Positions 1 to 5,426 of a stretch of DNA of 5,426 nucleotides are shown one piece after another. Position numbers and translations under genes: made by a program. The notes below the pieces were generated by a model, which made no database searches, was not told where the DNA came from, and saw nothing but the letters and a program-made list of their open reading frames with translations. This DNA is from an uncultured Desulfobulbaceae bacterium (GTDB lineage Bacteria > Desulfobacterota > Desulfobulbia > Desulfobulbales > BM004): NCBI GenBank assembly GCA_947258675.1, contig CAMYJP010000201.1, positions 1-5,426 of the forward strand, in the 5' to 3' direction. Numbering within the stretch: position 1 is the first letter of the stretch; every line of letters begins with the position of its first letter.

Positions 1-1024
1 AACCACACCGGAAGCCAAATCCTAAAGCAGTGGATGAGTCTTTGTGAAAGGTAAGTGCTGCATCATTGAGTTTGAGTTTTTCCATTGCCGATGCAAGGTC
101 TTCATAATCTTCAGTGGAAATTGGGTAAAGTGAGGAGAAAACTACCTGTTTAATTTCTTTGAACCCTGGTAATGGCTTAGGGCATGGTTTGTCCTTATGT
201 GTAATAGTATCTCCTGGTTTAGTGTCCGCAACAGTTTTAATACCGGCGATGATGTATCCTACTTGTCCTGCTGATAACTGCTTTTGCGGTGTGTTTGTCA
301 GTCTGAATAGTCCCACCTCATCTACTTTATGGGTTGAGCCGTTATGCATGAATTGTATGATATCACCAGATTTCACCGTACCTTCAAAAATGCGACAGGA
401 AATTATGGTGCCGCGGAATGAGTCATATTGTGCATCAAAAATCAAGGCTTCAAGTGGCTTGCTGGGATCACCGGATGGAGACGGAAGATGGTGTACAACA
501 GCTTCAAGAATATCCACAATGCCGGTACCGTTTTTTGCTGAGCATAAATGAACAAGTTCTTTGTCGAGACCAAGGTCCTCTTCGATTTGTATTGCGACTG
601 TCTCCGGATCAGCGGCAGGAAGGTCAATTTTGTTGATGACAGGGATGATAACCAGTTCCTGTTCCATTGCCAGGTACAGATTAGCGAGGGTTTGCGCCTC
701 AACTCCCTGCGCTGCATCTACAAGCAATAGAGCACCTTCACAGGCAGCAAGAGCGCGGGAAACTTCATAGCTGAAATCGACATGACCTGGGGTATCGACA
801 AGGTTTAAAATGTAATCGTTACCATCTTTGGATCTGTATGGCAGGCAAATTGATTGACTTTTTATAGTAATCCCCCTTTCTCTCTCAATATCCATGCCGT
901 CGAGCAGTTGATCACGGAATTCTCGTGCGGAAACCAGTCCGCAATGCTGAATGAATCGATCTGCCAAAGTGGATTTTCCATGATCGATATGGGCAATAAT
1001 GCTGAAATTTCTAGTATTCTTCAT
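1..1024 (-). CDS. lepA: Elongation factor 4 (LepA), N-terminal 341 residues, truncated by the window edge
   Basis: This is LepA/EF4, a ribosome-associated translational GTPase thought to back-translocate or remodel stalled ribosomes. Only the N-terminal part is present; the gene runs off at base 1 in the middle of the conserved GFGFRCGF motif. All G motifs are visible: G1 AHIDHGKST (residues 11-19), G2 ERERGITIK (47-55, Thr53), G3 DTPGH (77-81), G4 NKID (131-134) and G5 SAK (162-164). Domain II follows at about 190-280, and domain III begins near LPGFKEIK. The start MKNTRNFSIIAHIDHGKST matches the usual LepA N-terminus (E. coli MKNIRNFSIIAHIDHGKST). An in-frame TGA five codons upstream (1037-1039) makes this ATG the first possible one. 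No clear Shine-Dalgarno sequence precedes it. The gene is divergent from rpoH, and no upstream partner shares its strand within the window. Identification is secure. Confidence 0.97.
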   Translation of the reverse strand, partial: MKNTRNFSIIAHIDHGKSTLADRFIQHCGLVSAREFRDQLLDGMDIERERGITIKSQSICLPYRSKDGNDYILNLVDTPGHVDFSYEVSRALAACEGALLLVDAAQGVEAQTLANLYLAMEQELVIIPVINKIDLPAADPETVAIQIEEDLGLDKELVHLCSAKNGTGIVDILEAVVHHLPSPSGDPSKPLEALIFDAQYDSFRGTIISCRIFEGTVKSGDIIQFMHNGSTHKVDEVGLFRLTNTPQKQLSAGQVGYIIAGIKTVADTKPGDTITHKDKPCPKPLPGFKEIKQVVFSSLYPISTEDYEDLASAMEKLKLNDAALTFHKDSSTALGFGFRCG

Positions 1025-1225
1025 ATGTATACGACTTCAGTGCCAGGTAGAATGCTGTTAATGTCCGATGACCATTCCGGTATGAAAAAAGACGGTTGAC
1101 TGTTCTTCAACGTTTGTGAAGTGCCAAAGAATTTAAACGTGGCTTAATTTTTCAGTTTTTATCATATATGGAAAAAGTTGCAAAGAGTATTTTTATCGGA
1201 TGGCTGGTAAGCCTTGTCCTCTTTT

Positions 1226-1240
1226 AGGGTTTAATACCCT
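1226..1240. repeat. Short perfect inverted repeat in the lepA-rpoH spacer
   Basis: AGGGT is followed by a 5-base spacer TTAAT and then ACCCT, giving a perfect 5-bp inverted repeat. No T-run follows on either strand in the position expected for an intrinsic terminator (the plus strand continues GTTACTCG, the minus strand AAAAGAGG). It could be an operator half-site pair or a small hairpin, or chance; an inverted repeat this short is expected by chance in a region of this size. Confidence 0.25.
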
Positions 1241-1381
1241 GTTACTCGAGGTTTTATGCTTATCTGCTATGGGCAGTTACTTTCAAAAGGTGTTTCAGGT
1301 TCCTTAGAGATTTCATGAAATATATAATCTGGGGAAAACTTGTTTAAATAAATTCACACCAGAAAACTAAAAATTAAAGAA

Positions 1382-1406
1382 AAGACAGGGGGAGTGTTCT
1401 TGTCTT
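1382..1406. repeat. Inverted repeat upstream of rpoH
   Basis: AAGACA (1382-1387) pairs with TGTCTT (1401-1406) around a 13-base spacer that includes GGGGG. In RNA the stem could lengthen inward through G-U and G-C pairs (1388 with 1400, 1389 with 1399, 1390 with 1398). It lies about 70 bases before the rpoH start, so it could be a leader hairpin if transcription begins upstream, or an operator. There is no U-run to make it a terminator. Support is by pattern only. Confidence 0.25.
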
Positions 1407-1442
1407 GTAACAATATTATGGTATGAGCAAGAGGGAAAGAGA

Positions 1443-1470
1443 TTGACGTTTCAAGTAGGTACATTATTAT
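1443..1470 (+). promoter_or_regulatory. Candidate sigma-70-type promoter for rpoH
   Basis: A TTGACG -35 box (1443-1448) is separated by 16 bases from a TATTAT -10 box (1465-1470). Each box differs from the E. coli consensus at one position. Transcription would start near 1477, directly at the first ATG of the gene (1478). That would make the message leaderless from 1478, or give a leader of about 36 bases if translation starts at the in-frame ATG at 1514. Whether this organism's housekeeping sigma factor uses the E. coli consensus is assumed. Confidence 0.4.
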
Positions 1471-1477
1471 ATGCATT

Positions 1478-2431
1478 ATGAAAAAAAATAAGAAACACCA
1501 ACACAAAGAGACAATGATCCACCCACTGGTAACCATGCCAGATGATAATAATCTTCCGGCCTTGGGACATGCCGGCTTACAAAGATATCTGCAGGAAATC
1601 AGTCAGTATAAACTCCTGTCTCGGGAGGAGACTGATGAATTGGCAATACGGTATTATGAAACAGGTGATCCGGATGCCGCCTACAGGCTTGTTTCAGCCA
1701 ATCTTCGACTGGTAGTCAAAGTTGCAATGGATTTTCAGAAATACTGGATGCAGAATTTTCTTGATCTTATTCAGGAGGGCAATGTCGGCCTCGTGCAGGC
1801 AGCCAAGAAATTTGATCCTTACCGTGAAGTAAAATTTTCCTATTATGCTGCTTATTGGATCAGGGCCTACATTCTGAAATTTATAATGGATAACTGGAGG
1901 CTGGTTAAAATAGGTACTACTCAGGCGCAACGCAAGTTGTTTTTCAGCTTGAATAAAGAAAAAAAATTGCTGGAGGCGCAAGGTTTTAAACCGGAAACCA
2001 AGTTATTAGCAGAGCGTTTGAACGTAAAAGAGAGTGAAGTTATAGAAATGTCACAGCGAATGGACAGTTGGGATGTTTCTTTGGAAAGCCCTGTGCGCGA
2101 GGATTCTGACGACGAACAGAAAGACTTCCTCCCGGATGGCTCACCCGCTGTTGAAGAGATAGTAGCAGATCGTGAAATTCAGGAACGGCTGACAGGAATA
2201 TTAGAAAAATTAAAAACAACGTTAAACGAAAAAGAACAACTCATATTAGATTCGCGCCTACTAAATGACGATCCACGCACTCTGCAAGATATCGCCGACA
2301 CCTTCGGTATCTCACGGGAAAGGGTAAGACAGATTGAGGCCAATTTATTGAAAAAAATGAAAAAGTATATTGAAAAATCAGAACCTGATATTATTGATAT
2401 CTATAGCGATAATAATACTGAAAAAGATTAA
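1478..2431 (+). CDS. rpoH: RNA polymerase sigma factor, RpoH (sigma-32) type
   Basis: This is a 317-residue group 3 sigma-70 family factor of the heat-shock type, which directs RNA polymerase to stress promoters. A basic N-terminal tail is followed by region 1.2 (about 27-61), then region 2 (68-137) with the core-binding DLIQEGNVGL (96-105) and the region 2.3-2.4 segment KFSYYAAYWIRAYILKFI (119-136). The RpoH box QRKLFFSLN (151-159) is diagnostic and matches E. coli QRKLFFNLR. Region 3 covers about 175-200, an acidic linker 203-235 and region 4 about 240-297, with the helix-turn-helix TLQDIADTFGISRERVRQIE at 268-287. Length fits, being slightly longer than E. coli RpoH (284) because of the tail and linker. 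No Shine-Dalgarno sequence precedes the ATG at 1478. The ATG at 1514 (Met13) has a weak AAAGAGA ahead of it and is a serious alternative start. An RpoH-type function is well supported; the actual regulon is unknown. Confidence 0.93.
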   Translation: MKKNKKHQHKETMIHPLVTMPDDNNLPALGHAGLQRYLQEISQYKLLSREETDELAIRYYETGDPDAAYRLVSANLRLVVKVAMDFQKYWMQNFLDLIQEGNVGLVQAAKKFDPYREVKFSYYAAYWIRAYILKFIMDNWRLVKIGTTQAQRKLFFSLNKEKKLLEAQGFKPETKLLAERLNVKESEVIEMSQRMDSWDVSLESPVREDSDDEQKDFLPDGSPAVEEIVADREIQERLTGILEKLKTTLNEKEQLILDSRLLNDDPRTLQDIADTFGISRERVRQIEANLLKKMKKYIEKSEPDIIDIYSDNNTEKD

Positions 2432-2647
2432 TCCCTGCGGTTAATGAGATTTTCGCATCCAAATTTCAAAATGATTCCGTTGTCTCATAATTGTTTGCCT
2501 ACCGTCACAGCAATTAGTGTTTTCATTTATGTTTCTTGACCGTTCTTGTGTGGTTCGCGTTCCTTTATTGATTATTATTTCGGTATCGTCATATTCGGCG
2601 GTGAATCCCTTTTAATATCTTTAGAAACAATTAGTTAGGTGTAAGGG
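2432..2647. other. Intergenic region between rpoH and the TPR gene
   Basis: No gene is seen in these 216 bases. There is no convincing intrinsic terminator after rpoH: the best pairing, TGCG (2436-2439) with CGCA (2454-2457), is only 4 bp with a 14-base loop and no T-run. A TTGACC hexamer (2536-2541) and a TAATAT hexamer (2613-2618) are present but far too widely spaced to form one promoter. The TPR gene may be read through from rpoH or have its own unrecognised promoter. Confidence 0.5.
2637..2641 (+). promoter_or_regulatory. Ribosome-binding site supporting the TTG start of the TPR gene
   Basis: AGGTG lies six bases before the TTG at 2648 and is complementary to the usual 16S anti-Shine-Dalgarno end (AAGGAGGTGA). 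An in-frame TAA at 2642-2644 excludes any earlier start. The next in-frame ATG (2702, Met19) lies inside the hydrophobic segment and would destroy the signal peptide, so the TTG start is preferred. Confidence 0.55.
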
Positions 2648-4759
2648 TTGTTACGAAGAAACCGACATATATTTTTATTCCTTCTGACCACATCACTGTT
2701 TATGTGTTCTCCAGTGATCGGGTATACTGAATCATTGCCTGTACCGCCTTATAGTCTAGTTCCTGAACGAGAACTAATTCTCGGTGAGCGCAATGTCCCT
2801 GAATGGAAATATATTTGGAATTCTGCTCGTCGATTAACAAGAATCGGAGATTATTCAAGGGCGATTGAACAATATGAAAGGCTCCTTTTAATAAAAAACA
2901 AACTTGAAGAAGCGCGCTGGGAATTGGCCAAAATTCACATGCATCTCAAACAATGGGATGATGCGGCCTTGATATTAGAGATATTGCTGGAGGCAGAGCC
3001 TGAGCGCGCAACCTATCTCAATGCCCTTGGTCGAGTTGTCTGGGAGAAGGGTCAATTTGATCGGGCTGTTGATTTATTCCAAAGATCTTATGAACAGGAC
3101 AGAAACAATGTAAATGCCATCGCCGGTCTTGTAGAAGGTCTCATTAAACTTGGTAGAAAAAATGAGGCTTTCCCTGTTTTGGAGGCCTTGCATAGATTGC
3201 AACCTGATAATCTGGGTGTCCAACGCTACTTAGCAATTTTGGCATATGATTTATCCTTTTATGAAAAAGCGAGACAGCATCTGATTGCAATTGCGGAACA
3301 AAAAGAAGTAGACAATGAAATACTATTAAAAACTGCCAGAGTTCACGACAAACTGCAGCTGCCCAATTTAGCTATTGCCTATTGGCAAAGGCTGGTAATC
3401 CGAGAACCGGATAATACTGAAGCCCATATTCGTTTGGCTGATTTTTTTGAAAAGTCCAACAGGTGGAAAGAGGCATTGCCTCATTTCCATTTTCTTCTTA
3501 AACAAGATGAAGAGAATATTGAACTTCATTTGAGGACCGGGAGAATATATGAGAAGTTAGGTGATTATTCCAAAGCATTGCCTTACTATAATACGTATCT
3601 GAAGGATAATCCTGACGACCATGAAGTATTAAGGGCAGTTGTGAAAATGCAGTCTGCTCTGGGTAACAAGGAAGAAACCCTGGCCGCATTAGATACTTAT
3701 TTCAAGGCGGAACCTGACTCAGAACCTGATGATCTGAAGCTGGCAGCCCGTCTTTATGATGCTGCAGGAAGATACAATAAAGCGATTCCTTTGTATATGA
3801 AGCTGTTTGATATTTCTCCTCAAGATCCGGAAATACTCTCCTCTCTGGCTAATGATCTCCTGGCAATAGGTGAAAATGAGGGAGCATTGTCAATGTGGAG
3901 GCTTTTGGCAGAGGTAGTAGATGAACCGTTGAATGTGTATATGTCAATGGCCGACCTGCTTGAACGCTTAGATAGAACAAATGAGCTAATTGAAATCTTA
4001 GAAGCAATCCACGTAATTAATCCAAGTGACAATAATAATACGATGAAACTTGCTTCACTTTATCTCGACAGAGGTGAATATAAAAAGGCTGAGTTTTACT
4101 TCGATCATCTTGCAGGGAGAAACTATGATAATACAAATTTTTTCTTTAAAAGAGGTACGTTGTATGAACAGTTGAAGTTATACGAAGAGGCCATCAAAGA
4201 TTATACTATCTATCTTAATAACCACCCCGAGGATTACCAGGTTAGAATCGCAATTATCAGGCTGGCAGGTGCACTGGGGATGATTGGCCTTACCACTGAA
4301 CATCTAAGCAGACTGGAGAACAACTTTACAAAAACAGAAATGACAACTGTGCAGCGGCTTGAGTACCATGTTGTAAAAGCTGATTCCTTGAAAAATAATG
4401 GCTTCCATGATACCGCCATTAAAGAATATCAGAAAATGCTGGATCATATCATAAGACCTGTATCCGAAACAGAACAATCTTTGTTGGAAAGAGCTTGGCT
4501 TGGCATTTCGTCAAGTTACCAGGATTCAGGGTTGTATTTTGAAGCGGATCAGACTCTGCGTCGTGCTTTATTGTCTGAGAATAATCGTGTGTTGTTCGCG
4601 TCTGCTTTGCTTGAACTCTCTTTACACGCTGGTCATCTAGCCGATGCTGAAATCTGGCTTAATGAATTGGGACCTCTAACAGTGGTAGAAAATATTCAGG
4701 AACAGGACCCCACTTTAGAAGAATGGCAGTTAGAGCTATTTAGTGCACGACTATTATAA
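2648..4759 (+). CDS. Exported TPR-repeat protein, probably the N-terminal portion of a longer frame-broken protein
   Basis: This is a 703-residue protein starting with TTG. Residues 1-25 look like a Sec signal peptide: basic RRNRH, a hydrophobic core from about 8 to 20, and possible cleavage near VIG/YTES. Cys20 sits in LFMC, which is a poor lipobox. From about residue 53 the protein is an almost continuous TPR solenoid of about 18 helix-turn-helix units. Repeats from 87 to 358 keep an exact 34-residue spacing with classic endings such as REPDN, DNPDD and LQPDN; examples are 257-290, 291-324 and 496-529. Repeats after 530 are more degenerate. No enzymatic domain is seen. Such solenoids act as protein-interaction scaffolds, here probably periplasmic or on the outer membrane, but no partner can be named. 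The frame ends at TAA 4757-4759, while TPR sequence resumes at once in another frame, so this is probably not the natural C-terminus. It follows rpoH on the same strand. Confidence 0.9.
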   Translation: MLRRNRHIFLFLLTTSLFMCSPVIGYTESLPVPPYSLVPERELILGERNVPEWKYIWNSARRLTRIGDYSRAIEQYERLLLIKNKLEEARWELAKIHMHLKQWDDAALILEILLEAEPERATYLNALGRVVWEKGQFDRAVDLFQRSYEQDRNNVNAIAGLVEGLIKLGRKNEAFPVLEALHRLQPDNLGVQRYLAILAYDLSFYEKARQHLIAIAEQKEVDNEILLKTARVHDKLQLPNLAIAYWQRLVIREPDNTEAHIRLADFFEKSNRWKEALPHFHFLLKQDEENIELHLRTGRIYEKLGDYSKALPYYNTYLKDNPDDHEVLRAVVKMQSALGNKEETLAALDTYFKAEPDSEPDDLKLAARLYDAAGRYNKAIPLYMKLFDISPQDPEILSSLANDLLAIGENEGALSMWRLLAEVVDEPLNVYMSMADLLERLDRTNELIEILEAIHVINPSDNNNTMKLASLYLDRGEYKKAEFYFDHLAGRNYDNTNFFFKRGTLYEQLKLYEEAIKDYTIYLNNHPEDYQVRIAIIRLAGALGMIGLTTEHLSRLENNFTKTEMTTVQRLEYHVVKADSLKNNGFHDTAIKEYQKMLDHIIRPVSETEQSLLERAWLGISSSYQDSGLYFEADQTLRRALLSENNRVLFASALLELSLHAGHLADAEIWLNELGPLTVVENIQEQDPTLEEWQLELFSARLL
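4734..4757 (+). other. Apparent +1 frame break inside the TPR gene
   Basis: The upstream frame stops at TAA 4757-4759. The frame carrying the following TPR units is closed by TAG at 4731-4733. A change of frame must therefore occur between these stops, by skipping one base or stepping back two. Removing one T of the pair at 4754-4755 would join SARL to YKSKGKSPQ; removing one T from the TTT at 4739-4741 would join LELL to VHDYYKSK. Either restores one open frame from 2648 to the window end. The cause may be a real indel, a sequencing or assembly error, or recoding; no known slippery motif is evident. Confidence 0.75.
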
Positions 4760-5426
4760 ATCAAAAGGAAAAAGTCCTCAATTCATCATAAGCATACACC
4801 TGGCCCATTTCCTGCTGGATTCTGGTAGATTAAAACAGGCCGAGAAAATCTGCAGAAATATGATCGCTCAAGGCTATCATGATCTTGAAGTTTTCGCTTT
4901 ACTTCAGCAAATTCTTCGAAAGGCAAAAAAAAATCGGGCAGAACTGAAATTAGTAAATACTATGGCTTCGATATTCTGGAGAGGCAATGCAGATAATGCC
5001 GATCTGGAGAATATTTTGCGACTATCATCACTCTATGGCAGGTATGGTAATTTAGACTTGCAAGCGCAGTATGCCAGTTCTGCATTGAGACGAGCTCCAT
5101 ATTCACTGAAAGCTCAATTCCTCCTGGCTGAAGCGGAAAAAGGAAAAGGCCGGTTCAAGGAGGCGCTTGATATATATAAAAGAGTGCTTCATCAATATCC
5201 TGAGAATACCATAGCCCAGATAGAAAACATCAAGATTCTTTCCAAACTCGGCAGAATAGAAGAGGCTCTTAAGTTCTGCGTAAAAACTTTGAAAAGTGAA
5301 AATCAACGACCTGATATTTTACTCATTAAAGCCCGAATTCTCTGGAATAAGAATCAGAAAAAAGAAGCATTGTCGATTTATGAATCCTACCTGAAACCTC
5401 CTGTGGATAAATTGCTAGCCGAACAG
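4743..5426 (+). CDS. Continuation of the TPR-repeat protein in a shifted frame, partial at the window edge
   Basis: This frame is open without a stop from 4734 to the last base (5426, a complete codon) and carries about six further TPR units. Counting from the GTG at 4743, the clearest are about 13-45 (SGRLKQAEKICRNMI), 121-155 (GRFKEALDIYKRVLHQYPEN), 156-189 (LGRIEEALKFCVKTL) and 190-223 (NQKKEALSIYESYL); 47-80 and 87-120 are weaker. No ATG begins it. GTG 4743 is the only plausible start before the first repeat; a weak GAG lies seven bases upstream and it would overlap the preceding gene by 17 bases. It has no signal peptide, so as a separate gene it would be cytoplasmic while the preceding protein is exported. 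This favours a single broken gene over two genes. Repeat style and base use match the upstream part. The end of the protein is not in the window. Confidence 0.82.
   Translation, partial: MHDYYKSKGKSPQFIISIHLAHFLLDSGRLKQAEKICRNMIAQGYHDLEVFALLQQILRKAKKNRAELKLVNTMASIFWRGNADNADLENILRLSSLYGRYGNLDLQAQYASSALRRAPYSLKAQFLLAEAEKGKGRFKEALDIYKRVLHQYPENTIAQIENIKILSKLGRIEEALKFCVKTLKSENQRPDILLIKARILWNKNQKKEALSIYESYLKPPVDKLLAEQ

Larger units (their letters stand above)
1025..1477. other. Divergent intergenic region between lepA and rpoH
   Basis: This 453-bp stretch has no convincing gene on either strand; its open frames are short and none looks like a known protein. It must hold the promoters of both flanking genes. 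For rpoH there is a plausible promoter at 1443-1470. For lepA only a weak candidate is visible: a TATGAT-like -10 box on the minus strand at 1161-1166, with no good -35 box, about 137 bases from the lepA ATG. The right half is AT-rich. Two short inverted repeats lie at 1226-1240 and 1382-1406. I see no tRNA or other recognisable RNA. Confidence 0.7.

Noticed and set aside
159..1099. Several plus-strand open frames of 60-130 codons in the left part
   Set aside because: They lie antisense to lepA, which is certain from its conserved G motifs, and their translations resemble no protein family.
1036..1130. Two TGGCAC sequences on the minus strand upstream of lepA, possible sigma-54 -24 boxes
   Set aside because: Neither is followed at the required spacing by the GC of a -12 TTGC box.
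1354..1536. Minus-strand 60-codon open frame with a hydrophobic translation
   Set aside because: It overlaps the rpoH start and promoter, and its hydrophobic runs arise from complementing A-rich sequence; no ribosome-binding site was seen.
2436..2457. Possible rpoH terminator hairpin
   Set aside because: Only four base pairs with a 14-base loop and no following T-run.
2532..2618. CTTGACC and CCCTTTTAAT in the rpoH-TPR gap as a sigma-32-type promoter
   Set aside because: The two elements are separated by far more than the 13-17 bases expected, and no CCCCAT-like -10 box is correctly placed.
2694..2710. Lipoprotein signal (lipobox) at Cys20 of the TPR protein
   Set aside because: The residues before the Cys are L-F-M, which do not fit the [LVI][ASTVI][GAS]C pattern; an ordinary Sec signal is more likely.
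4748..4760. Programmed +1 frameshift signal at CTATTATAAA
   Set aside because: Unlike the prfB CTT-TGA site, the P-site TTA tRNA could not re-pair well with TAT after a +1 slip, and no stimulatory Shine-Dalgarno sequence is close upstream.

Overview
The window comes from an AT-leaning Gram-negative bacterium. Its layout is: the N-terminal part of lepA on the minus strand; a 453-bp divergent spacer; an rpoH-type sigma factor gene on the plus strand; a 216-bp spacer; and a long, probably exported tetratricopeptide-repeat (TPR) protein whose reading frame breaks near 4734-4757 and then continues in another frame to the window edge. No RNA gene, CRISPR array, insertion sequence or prophage gene could be recognised.

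Taxonomy can only be guessed. The sigma factor resembles the RpoH type I associate with Desulfobacterota (long acidic linker after region 3, GTTQAQRKLFFSLNK box). The LepA has an REFRDQLLD segment and a YDSFRG segment that look less proteobacterial. Moderate GC, a large TPR solenoid and this mixture would suit an anammox-type planctomycete (Brocadiales) or a deep-branching Desulfobacterota. This is impression from memory, not a computed placement.

Region by region: 1-1024 (minus) encodes the GTPase domain, domain II and the start of domain III of elongation factor 4, with the C-terminal part lying beyond base 1. 1025-1477 is the divergent control region of lepA and rpoH; it has two short inverted repeats and one reasonable sigma-70-like promoter just ahead of rpoH. 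1478-2431 is the sigma factor. 2432-2647 is non-coding and ends in a ribosome-binding site for a TTG start. 2648-4759 encodes a signal peptide followed by about 18 TPR units, many at exact 34-residue spacing. From about 4734 to 5426 a different frame carries about six more TPR units without a stop.

The genes share no obvious single pathway: LepA acts on stalled ribosomes, RpoH directs stress or heat-shock transcription, and the TPR protein is a likely periplasmic scaffold. The most noteworthy observation is the apparent single-base frame break within the TPR protein. I did not find convincing evidence of a new biological system.
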